A stretch of 64,000 nt of DNA from Phormidium tenue FACHB-886 (GTDB lineage Bacteria; Cyanobacteriota; Cyanobacteriia; Elainellales; Elainellaceae), in assembly GCF_014764505.1 (NCBI RefSeq), contig NZ_JACXWX010000004.1:1-64000 (forward strand), given 5' to 3'. The notes under the pieces were generated by a model that saw nothing but the letters and a program-made list of their open reading frames with translations, was not told where the DNA came from and did no database searches. Position 1 is the first letter of the stretch, and each line of letters starts with the position of its first letter. A program made the position numbers and the translations under genes. This document shows positions 34,057 through 41,908 of this stretch, piece after piece.

Positions 34057-34250
34057 TAAATTTGCACAATGAAACATCATTAACGAATAATCTGGACTGT
34101 TTTTGGAGAGATCGCTATAGTTAACACCAGTGCATCTGCTGGCAAGCATCCGTAGCCAATATTACGAATTTGTCAGGAAAACTGGCGTACTGTTGAACCA
34201 GTCTTATCTGATACTGCAGCTTCGGTATTCCCCCTATACAGGCTACTACT

Positions 34251-35708
34251 ATGACTGATTCAGAAGCTCGTTCCTCGTCGGCATCTGGGCTACGTCCAGA
34301 CTGTCTACCGTTTTCTGAGGTGCTAGCACAGTCGATCGCTAACATTGCTCCCACGGTCACTCCCACAGTTAATGCTGCGCTGGTGTTTGCTAGCGCGGGG
34401 ACTGGCACCTGGTTTACCTATGTGTTGGCAACGATTGGGCTGGTATTTGTTGGATTGAATATTAACCAGTTTGCTAGGCGATCGGCATCACCAGGGTCGC
34501 TATATGCCTACATTGCTAGAGGTTTAGGAACCACAGCGGGTGTAATCACCGGCTGGGGACTCGTTCTGGCCTATATGCTAACGGCAATGGCAGTTTTGAG
34601 CGGCTTTGCAAACTATGGGCAGGTGCTGCTCGCTCCACTGGGAATCACGCCCTCGCCCGTTTTTCTATTCGCTATTTGTGCTGGGATTGCCTGGTATGTG
34701 GCATACAAGGACATCCAGCTCTCTACGGTGATCATGCTGGCAGTAGAAGCCGCATCCGTGGGGCTAATCCTAATTTTGGGCATGATTATCCTTGGCAACA
34801 AAGGCTATGTCGTTGACACGACGCAGCTCACTCTTCAGGGAGTGAAACCAAACGGCATCATGCTGGGACTGGTGCTGGGGGTGTTTAGCTATGTCGGCTT
34901 TGAAAGCGCGACTACCTTGGGCGATGAAGCCAAGCGTCCCTTGCGAAATATTCCCCGCGCCGTCATTCTCAGTACGATCGCCTCTGGAACGTTCTTTGTG
35001 ATCATGTCCTACATCGAGACGCTGGGCTTCCAGGGAACATCGGTGATCTTCAACGAAAGCGCAGCGCCCATGACCGATCTGGCTAACTTTGCGGGCGTTG
35101 GTTTTTTTGGGATCTTGATTGAAATTTGCGCCCTGATTAGCCTTTTTGCCTGTGCGATCGCCAGTATCAACGCCGGCTCACGGATTCTCTTTTCGATGGG
35201 TCGTCACGGCATTTTTCACAGTGCCGTTGGGCGGGCACATGGGCGCAATGAAACACCGCACATCGCAGTTACAGTCACGTCGCTGATCGCATTCCTGATT
35301 CCCATGATTCTGTCATTCATGGGTGTGAAACCGCTGGATATCTACGCTTATACAGGTACCATCGCCACCTATGGCTTTTTGGTTGCCTATATCCTGATCT
35401 CGATTGCGGCTCCGGTCTACCTGGCGCGGGAACATCAGCTGAAGCCTAAAGACATTGTTTATTCCGTACTGAGCGTTGCGTTCATGCTGATTCCGCTGGT
35501 GGGCAGTATTGGTATTCCAGGGGAGAATAGCATTTTCCCTGTGCCGTCCGCTCCTTACAATTTCTTTCCGTATCTATTCTTGGTCTATTTGGCAATTGGC
35601 GCAGTCTGGTTCTACATTCTGAGAAAACGTTCTCCAGAAATTATCCAGGCGATCGAGAGTGATATCGAAGCTTCCCATACCCGCTTCGAAGAAATGAAGA
35701 AGGTTTAG
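34251..35708 (+). CDS. APC-family amino acid/amine permease
   Basis: A 485-residue membrane transporter with about twelve hydrophobic segments. Early NIAPTVTPTVNAALVFASAGTGTWFTY and later FSYVGFESATTLGDEAKRPLRNIPRAVI are the conserved TM1 and TM6 loop motifs of the amino acid-polyamine-organocation superfamily (KGG/PuuP-like branch). It lies between the PhyH pair and the glutamine-synthetase-like gene, all on one strand, so it probably imports the substrate of this cluster. Confidence 0.9.
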   Translation: MTDSEARSSSASGLRPDCLPFSEVLAQSIANIAPTVTPTVNAALVFASAGTGTWFTYVLATIGLVFVGLNINQFARRSASPGSLYAYIARGLGTTAGVITGWGLVLAYMLTAMAVLSGFANYGQVLLAPLGITPSPVFLFAICAGIAWYVAYKDIQLSTVIMLAVEAASVGLILILGMIILGNKGYVVDTTQLTLQGVKPNGIMLGLVLGVFSYVGFESATTLGDEAKRPLRNIPRAVILSTIASGTFFVIMSYIETLGFQGTSVIFNESAAPMTDLANFAGVGFFGILIEICALISLFACAIASINAGSRILFSMGRHGIFHSAVGRAHGRNETPHIAVTVTSLIAFLIPMILSFMGVKPLDIYAYTGTIATYGFLVAYILISIAAPVYLAREHQLKPKDIVYSVLSVAFMLIPLVGSIGIPGENSIFPVPSAPYNFFPYLFLVYLAIGAVWFYILRKRSPEIIQAIESDIEASHTRFEEMKKV

Positions 35709-35871
35709 CATTGTAACCTGTCAGTTCCTTGATCGTTCAAGCTGTTTAAATGGTTTGTCAGTTCTGACCTCAAAGATGAGTGATGGGAGGTGCGCATGGC
35801 GTATCTCCCATCGCCTATTTCAGGTTGCAGATCGATTCCCCTCCCCTATTTTTTGTTGACGAGGTAGCGTT

Positions 35872-37242
35872 ATGATCGCAGTTGAATCAAATTCAAGCTT
35901 GAATACTCAATCAATTTCTCCAGATCAAATCAATGAGTTTCTAGCAACGCTTAAAGAGAAAAATATTGAATACGTCCGGTTTGAGCTACCAGACTTGCAC
36001 GGCGTTTCGCGGCTAAAGGTTGTGCCGGTTGACAAAGTAGAAGGCTATCTGCGGAAGGGCTTGAACTTCTATGGCGGCACGCTAGCTCTAGATACAGCCT
36101 CAATGGTAGTTTCTGGTTCTGGGCTGCATGCAGAGCGCAAGTATCAAGACCACATGCTGATTGCCGATCTGGACACGCTGGGAGCTGTGCCTTGGTGCGA
36201 TCGTACTGCCAAAGTGATTTGCGACCCGCAGTGGAGCCCCGCAGAACCGCTGACCGTAGCGCCACGCTATGTCCTGAAGTCACTGCTGCACAAAGCTGCC
36301 GAAATGGGCTTTGATGTGATGATGGGGCACGAATTCGAGTTTTATTTGCTGCACGCAGAAACGCAAGAGCCACTGTTTGGTGGAGTGCATATCTTCAACC
36401 ACATTCGCAATCAGTATGTGCCAGAGCTAGATCAACTGCTTAACTACTTGCGGCAGGCTGGCATTGATGTAATTACGCACAACTGCGAATATGCACCTTC
36501 GCAGTTTGAAATTAACTTTGGCGCAAGTGTTGGCATTCGGGCGGCAGATAAAGCGTTTACCTTCAAAAACGCCGTCAAAGAAATTGCCCATCGCATGGGC
36601 TACCAGGCTACATTCATGTCAAAGCCGTTCTCCGATCGCGCGGGCTGCTGCTGCCATTTCCATATCAGCTTGCTCGATCGCCAGACTGGGGAAAATGTCT
36701 TTCTCGACCTAAACGATCCAGACGGGCTCTCATCCACCCTGCGATCGTTTACGCAAGGCATCCTTACCCACGCGCCCGCCATGATGCCGCTGATTGGCCC
36801 CACGCCCAACTGCTATCGCCGCCTCAAGCCTCATACCTTCGCGCCTTCCAACATTAGCTGGGGCATTGAAGATCGAACGGCAATGGTGCGAGTTAAAGCG
36901 ACCCATGATGAGGGCACTCATCTAGAGATGCGGGCAGGCTCCGGACTCAGCAACCCCTACCTCAGCGCTGCCGCCACTCTCGCCGCTGGGCTGTTAGGCA
37001 TCCAAAACCAATACAGCTTGCAGCCGATGACTGCCGGACCCAGCGAAGACAGCCCCGACTTACCAAAGCTGCCGCCCACCTTAGATGCCGCGCTAGATAG
37101 CCTCAAAGCCGACGCTGCCATGCGATCGCTTTTGGGCGAAGAGTTTGTTCACCTGTTCACGACGGTCAAACAGTTTGAACTCGATCGCTTCCATGCTCAT
37201 GTCAGCGATTGGGAACGGCAGGAATATATGGAGATATATTAA
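35872..37242 (+). CDS. Glutamine-synthetase-like gamma-glutamyl ligase
   Basis: A 456-residue protein with the glutamine synthetase fold. VRFELPDLHGVSRLK and GGTLALDTAS open the beta-grasp domain; MMGHEFEFYLL gives metal-binding Glu residues, CEYAPSQFEINFG the second Glu group, GCCCHFHISLLD the His loop, and HTFAPSNISWGIEDRTAMVRV the glutamate and ATP loop. It is closer to the GlnT/PuuA-like group, which ligates glutamate to amines, than to housekeeping GlnA. With the permease, dioxygenases and aldehyde dehydrogenase around it, gamma-glutamylation of an imported amine is the likely role. Confidence 0.85.
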   Translation: MIAVESNSSLNTQSISPDQINEFLATLKEKNIEYVRFELPDLHGVSRLKVVPVDKVEGYLRKGLNFYGGTLALDTASMVVSGSGLHAERKYQDHMLIADLDTLGAVPWCDRTAKVICDPQWSPAEPLTVAPRYVLKSLLHKAAEMGFDVMMGHEFEFYLLHAETQEPLFGGVHIFNHIRNQYVPELDQLLNYLRQAGIDVITHNCEYAPSQFEINFGASVGIRAADKAFTFKNAVKEIAHRMGYQATFMSKPFSDRAGCCCHFHISLLDRQTGENVFLDLNDPDGLSSTLRSFTQGILTHAPAMMPLIGPTPNCYRRLKPHTFAPSNISWGIEDRTAMVRVKATHDEGTHLEMRAGSGLSNPYLSAAATLAAGLLGIQNQYSLQPMTAGPSEDSPDLPKLPPTLDAALDSLKADAAMRSLLGEEFVHLFTTVKQFELDRFHAHVSDWERQEYMEIY

Positions 37243-37251
37243 TAAAACCCG

Positions 37252-38049
37252 TTATATCGGGCTGCCGTTATCCCATACCTCGATCGTCAAGCCGATTGCC
37301 TCGGCTTGCTCACGGACGGCAGCTTGGTGTTCGCTGGGGATAAAGAGCAGCACACCTCCCCCATAGCCATCGTTGCGGTTGAGGGCTTGGGCGACTGCCT
37401 CAGCCGACTGTAGATAGTAACCTTGCCAGCCAAATTGGAGATAGGTGTCGCAGACTACGATCAGCTGCTTTGCTGCTCCCTTGACGCTGCCTGCTAGCGT
37501 GAGGAAGTGTCCAACAATCCAGTCGGCGCTGGGCGGCGAAATAGGCTGACCGTTGAGATAGGCGATCGCATCGCTGACCGCTAAGCTTGAACCCCACAAG
37601 TTTCCCGTTTGTACATTGCAAAGCGGAACCGTTTGCCAAGACTGACAGAGTTGCAGCAGAGCATTAACTCGATCGCCGCTCCAGTGCGTTTGCAAAGGCA
37701 GCAGGCAGTACGCATTCTGGGTGAGTTGGTCAACAGCGGCAATTAAGCCTTGGGCAGAAGTGCCTGCGTCGCTTGCAGAAGTCGTGGTGGGTAAGGGAAT
37801 GCTGTGATCTTGTTTGGGGGTTGCACCTGTGGGTAGCCAAGACGCCGGATCGCCTACAGGCAAAACGGTTCCAGCTAGCTGAGCCACTGCTTCTGGGGTA
37901 ACGTCAAAGCCATGCGATCTCAGTAAGATAGACACCCAATAAGGTCCACACAGGTTATCAGGCTGTTGACCCTCTTGCTGACGCGCTTGAGCAATTGCCA
38001 AAAAACTAGAAAGAAACTGAACTGGAAAGCAAGATTGATCGATCATTAT
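37252..38049 (-). CDS. Putative papain-like (C39-type) protein of unknown function
   Basis: A 265-residue protein I cannot name with certainty; it recalls the DUF6885 family. DNLCGPYWVSILLRSHGFDVTPEAVAQLAG resembles the Cys-helix of C39/papain-like peptidases, and DWIVGHFLTLAGSVKG followed by LIVVCDTYLQFG would provide His and Asp. It may therefore be a peptidase, transglutaminase-like enzyme or gamma-glutamyl amide hydrolase. The ATG at 38049 is used; the frame extends to 38208 but with no convincing sequence. It is convergent with the ligase gene (9 bases) and divergent from the aldehyde dehydrogenase. Confidence 0.65.
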   Translation of the reverse strand: MMIDQSCFPVQFLSSFLAIAQARQQEGQQPDNLCGPYWVSILLRSHGFDVTPEAVAQLAGTVLPVGDPASWLPTGATPKQDHSIPLPTTTSASDAGTSAQGLIAAVDQLTQNAYCLLPLQTHWSGDRVNALLQLCQSWQTVPLCNVQTGNLWGSSLAVSDAIAYLNGQPISPPSADWIVGHFLTLAGSVKGAAKQLIVVCDTYLQFGWQGYYLQSAEAVAQALNRNDGYGGGVLLFIPSEHQAAVREQAEAIGLTIEVWDNGSPI

Positions 38050-38241
38050 CTCTAAAGTTTCTGATGCTTTGATTGATAGAATACCTTGATTGCGAACTGA
38101 ATTTTTACCTGGCAACTTAAGATTTTCTGTTGGAAAGAGTGCGGACAATAAAAATCGAAACAGTACAAGCTTAAACGCTGCCGGATTAATAGAACTAACT
38201 AAACCCAAAAGCCAACTTACTCACAACTCACATTACCTCTC

Positions 38242-39684
38242 ATGACTTCAAACCTCACAGAACTTCTGATCGACGGCGATCGCCTGCCTGCCTCCTCAGG
38301 TCAGCAGACTGAGCTGATTGATCCGGCAACGGGCGAACCTTGGGCAGCGGTTGCTACGGGTGGAGCCGCAGAAATCAATCGCGCTGTTCAAGCTGCCGAT
38401 CGGGTTCGTTCTGCCTGGCGACGAGTGAACAGTCGCGATCGCACCCGCATGCTGCTGCGATTAGCCACCTTGATTCGAGAACAGGCAGAAAGCCTTGCCC
38501 AGTTAGAGAGCCGCAACGTCGGCAAGCCGATCCGGGAAGCCCGGGAAGAAGTGGAACTGGCAGCAGACTGTTTTGAATACTATGCCGGGGCAATCAACAA
38601 GGTCGGCGGACAAACGGTTCCGGTTGCAGCAGCAGGAACCTGTCTCACCTTCCGTGAGCCAATTGGGGTTTGTGGACTGATTGCGCCCTGGAACTTTCCG
38701 CTGGTGATTACCGCCTGGAAAGTTGCGCCTGCGCTAGCCATGGGCAATACGATCGTCCTTAAGCCTGCCTCCCAAACGCCGCTAACAGCTTTGCGTTTGG
38801 GTGAACTGGCGCTTGAGGCAGGCATTCCCGCAGGTGTGTTTAATGTGGTTCCTGGTTCTGGTACGGTAGCGGGAACGGCATTGATTCAGCATCCGTTAGT
38901 CCGGAAAATCTCGTTTACGGGTTCTACGGAAGTGGGAACGCAGGTTATGCGGCTGGCAGCTGATGATATCAAGCGAGTGACGCTGGAGCTGGGGGGCAAG
39001 TCTGCTAATTTAATCTTTGCAGATGCCGATCTCGATAAAGCTGTTCCTAAAGCGGTGTGGAGCGTCTTAGGAAATGCGGGTCAAGATTGCTGCGCTCGAT
39101 CACGTATCCTCGTACAGCGTCCGATTTATGAAGAATTTCTCAGTCGGCTTACGGCTCAATTCAAGTCGCTAAAGCTTGGCTCTCCCCTGGATGAGCAAAC
39201 TGAAATTGGCGCTTTGGTTTCGCTGGCGCAGCGCGATCGGGTGCTGGAATACATCCACAGCGGCATTGCGGAAGGAGCAGCGCTACTGTGTGGCGGCGAA
39301 ATGCCCACCGCTGAGCCGCTGGCTAAAGGGGCATACTTGTATCCAACTATTTTTGCTGATGTGCAGCCGCAAATGCGAGTCTTCCGGGAGGAGATCTTTG
39401 GTCCAGTGGTGTGCGTGATGCCGTTTGGAACAGAAGCAGAAGCGATCGCGCTTGCCAACAATAGCCTCTATGGTCTGTCTGGCTCAATTTGGACGCGGGA
39501 TATTAGTCTGGCGCTGCGCGTAGCAAAGGCGATCGAAACCGGAGTGCTGTCGATCAATACGGGGCACAGCGTTCATCTAGAAGCGCCGTTTGGCGGAGTT
39601 AAGCGAAGCGGCATGGGGCGAGAGCTGGGGCTGGCGGTGCTGGATCACTATAGCGAATGGAAGAGTATATTTATCGCTGAATAA
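38242..39684 (+). CDS. NAD(P)-dependent aldehyde dehydrogenase
   Basis: A 480-residue enzyme of the betaine/gamma-aminobutyraldehyde dehydrogenase type. The catalytic Glu is in VTLELGGKSANLIF, the catalytic Cys in GNAGQDCCARSR, FTGSTEVGTQVM binds the cofactor, and EIFGPVV and PFGGVKRSGMGRELG complete the family pattern. In the Puu pathway such an enzyme (PuuC) oxidises gamma-glutamyl-gamma-aminobutyraldehyde, and the surrounding permease, ligase and dioxygenase genes suggest the same stage here. It is divergent from the papain-like gene across about 190 bases that should hold both promoters. Confidence 0.92.
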   Translation: MTSNLTELLIDGDRLPASSGQQTELIDPATGEPWAAVATGGAAEINRAVQAADRVRSAWRRVNSRDRTRMLLRLATLIREQAESLAQLESRNVGKPIREAREEVELAADCFEYYAGAINKVGGQTVPVAAAGTCLTFREPIGVCGLIAPWNFPLVITAWKVAPALAMGNTIVLKPASQTPLTALRLGELALEAGIPAGVFNVVPGSGTVAGTALIQHPLVRKISFTGSTEVGTQVMRLAADDIKRVTLELGGKSANLIFADADLDKAVPKAVWSVLGNAGQDCCARSRILVQRPIYEEFLSRLTAQFKSLKLGSPLDEQTEIGALVSLAQRDRVLEYIHSGIAEGAALLCGGEMPTAEPLAKGAYLYPTIFADVQPQMRVFREEIFGPVVCVMPFGTEAEAIALANNSLYGLSGSIWTRDISLALRVAKAIETGVLSINTGHSVHLEAPFGGVKRSGMGRELGLAVLDHYSEWKSIFIAE

Positions 39685-39708
39685 ATGAGCCACAGAGAGG
39701 CTGGAACT

Positions 39709-39806
39709 ATTGTGATTTCCAGTTGCATGAGGTGCAGGTTCTTTGTTGGGTGCTGCGAATACGGCACCCAACAAAAACCGCCCTTCATTTGAACGCGAAG
39801 CGCTAT
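39709..39806 (+). repeat. 98-bp dispersed repeat, copy 1
   Basis: Begins ATTGTGATTTCC and ends GAACGCGAAGCGCTAT, enclosing a hairpin with arms TTTGTTGGGTGC and GCACCCAACAAA. The same 98-bp layout occurs in direct orientation at 41693-41790. The pair brackets the RTX-lectin gene. Confidence 0.7.
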
Positions 39807-39827
39807 ATTGCTCAGTAAGGTAATTGA

Positions 39828-41111
39828 CTAAGCAAAATAATTAGCGGCTACCAGCGATCCTCGCTGTTGATCTCCTGGCTTAAACTGAATCCCTGTCACA
39901 TCTGCAACCAGGTCGGCTTTGGCAGAGAAGGGAGCTTTATTGTCGTTAATCGATAAATAAGTGCGCTTTCCGAGCTTAAAGAACACCGCCTCATCTCCCT
40001 TCAGTGCCTGTCTGCCTCGATTCTTCTGGTTCTTGTCGGTGTACGCAAACTTAACGGCTTCTGTCAAGTTTCCTGCTTTGATCGTGCCTGCATGAGACAA
40101 ACTTTTAGGTCGACTGACTGTGTTGAGGTTGTTATCAAAATCAAGCTGGAAGCGATCGCCCTCAGCAAAGCTGAAGTCAGTGATCTTATCTGGATTGCGG
40201 AGTAGAGAAGTTTTTAGGGCTGCTGCCTTGTTTCTGCCTGCAAAAACGAAGCGATCGGAACCACTGCCGCCGGTTTGCGTATTGCTGCCATTATTGCCAA
40301 CCAGGACATCGTTGCCGCTGCCGCCTGTTAACGGATCGTTTGTTTTGCCGGTTCCGGTAACCACCAGCAGATCACTTGTGAAATTACCAGCCACAGGTGA
40401 ACCGTTAGAGGTTACTACTCTGAAATTGCCGACTTCGTGGATGTTGGTGGCTGCTCCGGTCGATCCGGCAAAGCCAAACTTGAATGTGGGTGGCAGTAGG
40501 CCACCGTTGACAGCAACGACGTTAAGGGAATCGATCGGCTTTTCGCCTGCATCCAGAAAATCCTCGTCGTTGTTTAGGTCAATCTGTACGGTGAGCAGAC
40601 CAGCAGGGGTTAGATCAACTTGGGCGCGGCGCTTCGAGTTGGCGCGGGTAGCCGTTGGACCTGGGTTGTCTAAGCTAACATTAACAGGCAGTGCTTGCCC
40701 GGTCAGGTAGACGTATTGAGTGGCTTGGCTTCCCCGAACGGCAATCGTATCTGGAGATCTCCCCGGACCCCCGACCCGTCCCTCGGTGCCGCTTGAGAAG
40801 TTGCCGAACTCATCGAACCCGACTCCAATATAGCCGCCATCAATGCCAGAGCCGCTGGCACCAGTGCGTTGGGCATATCCTAGCGAACCGCCGAAGCCGC
40901 CTGCCTGCACAGGCGATTTGCTGCCATCGATAAAGAAGAAGCCGATACCATCGCCGCCTGTGCCGCCGCTTAGGCCACCAGAGCCGCCGTAGGAGTAAAA
41001 ATCAAAAGAGACTGAAAGCCCTTGGGTCGCATCAACAGGTGTAGTGTAGAGAACAAATTTGCTTTGTTCTGTAACGGCATCAGTCAGTCGCAGAATGTCA
41101 GAAGTTGCCAT
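39828..41111 (-). CDS. Secreted RTX protein with L-type lectin domain
   Basis: A 427-residue protein. Residues 15-235 resemble legume/L-type lectin domains: FVLYTTPVDATQGLSVSFDF, GGDGIGFFFIDGS, GGFGGSLGYA and GYIGVGFDEFGNF. Two RTX calcium-binding nonapeptides follow (LTGGSGNDVLVGNN and TQTGGSGSDRFVF), then a C-terminal beta domain with ITDFSFAEGDRFQLDF that would carry the type I secretion signal. There is no Sec signal peptide, as expected. The type I exporter encoded further along the same strand is its probable secretion machine. Predicted role: sugar-binding surface or adhesion protein. Confidence 0.82.
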   Translation of the reverse strand: MATSDILRLTDAVTEQSKFVLYTTPVDATQGLSVSFDFYSYGGSGGLSGGTGGDGIGFFFIDGSKSPVQAGGFGGSLGYAQRTGASGSGIDGGYIGVGFDEFGNFSSGTEGRVGGPGRSPDTIAVRGSQATQYVYLTGQALPVNVSLDNPGPTATRANSKRRAQVDLTPAGLLTVQIDLNNDEDFLDAGEKPIDSLNVVAVNGGLLPPTFKFGFAGSTGAATNIHEVGNFRVVTSNGSPVAGNFTSDLLVVTGTGKTNDPLTGGSGNDVLVGNNGSNTQTGGSGSDRFVFAGRNKAAALKTSLLRNPDKITDFSFAEGDRFQLDFDNNLNTVSRPKSLSHAGTIKAGNLTEAVKFAYTDKNQKNRGRQALKGDEAVFFKLGKRTYLSINDNKAPFSAKADLVADVTGIQFKPGDQQRGSLVAANYFA

Positions 41112-41692
41112 ATGTTTGGGTAGCCGCGTAACTATTAAAGAACAAGGTCAGGGTGAATAGAAAGAATAACTGCGTGAGGAACAATCGCATTGAGCGCACA
41201 AGCTGCTTGGCAGTTTTAGAATCTAGCTAATTCCATTCACTAGCTCAGCAATTTGCGTGTCGTTTTGCTGTGGAGGCAATTTCTGCAAAATTCGATCGCA
41301 AGATCAGTTAGGAGAGACGGGATTTGGAAGAACACCCTTGATATTAATTTGGATCTCTTTTGCATCACCAAAAGGATGTCCGAACTTAGAATAAAAGGCG
41401 CTAGTTTTGCAATCGCCGAATTATGCTAGATCTGTTATCTGAGCTAGACTCTCTTAAAGACGCTTTTAAACAGATTTCACATAGCACGTTGGCAGCGAAC
41501 TAGCTATTTGACATACAGCCAACCTTATTCGCTCTAAGTAGCTCTACTCAAAGTTTGAATCAGGATCAGCTTTATTTCCTAGTAAATATTGTTGACTTAC
41601 TGAAGATTAATCAGCTTTCTGAGTTTCATAAATTCGCGATAAAGCTTCTGCTAAAATATGTAGCGCGCTCAACATGTTCAAGACATAAAAAT
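41112..41692. other. Spacer upstream of the RTX-lectin gene
   Basis: About 580 AT-rich bases. A plus-strand frame of 73 codons from 41555 runs into the repeat that follows and shows no recognisable sequence, so it is not called. The segment next to 41111 should hold the RTX gene promoter. Confidence 0.45.
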
Positions 41693-41790
41693 ATAGCGAT
41701 TTCCAATCGCGTGAGGTATGGGTTTTCTGTTGAGTGCCGCACTTGCGGCACTCAACAGAAAACCCCCTTCATTTGAGCGCGAAGCGCTAT
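41693..41790 (+). repeat. 98-bp dispersed repeat, copy 2
   Basis: Starts ATAGCGATTTCC and ends GAGCGCGAAGCGCTAT, so the ends form an imperfect inverted repeat (ATAGCG/CGCTAT). The centre is a perfect hairpin with 18-base arms (TTTTCTGTTGAGTGCCGC). Relative to copy 1, several stem bases differ in both arms, keeping the pairing. MITE-like. Confidence 0.7.
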
Positions 41791-41819
41791 CAAGGTGGCA
41801 CTGCAGGCATACGTTAACA

Positions 41820-41870
41820 ATTTTCTTTATGCAAAAGCCTCGCGTAGCGAGGCTTTTGCATAAAGAAAAT
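41820..41870 (-). terminator. Long perfect hairpin after the exporter gene
   Basis: Two 24-base arms (41820-41843 and 41847-41870) pair perfectly around a GTA loop; the inner part is AAAAGCCTCGC/GCGAGGCTTTT. Read on the minus strand it ends with a T-rich tail 38 bases after the stop of the exporter gene. A related hairpin lies at 49252-49300. Confidence 0.65.
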
Positions 41871-41908
41871 CTCAATTTAGACGGGTAGCGAAGGTGCCAG
41901 TAATTGCT

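Noticed and set aside
34200-34250. Possible NtcA site upstream of the permease gene
   Set aside because: The closest match is GTA-N9-TAC, not GTA-N8-TAC, so nitrogen control cannot be claimed.
40120-40710. 196-codon plus-strand frame
   Set aside because: Antisense to the RTX-lectin gene, which has clear domains.
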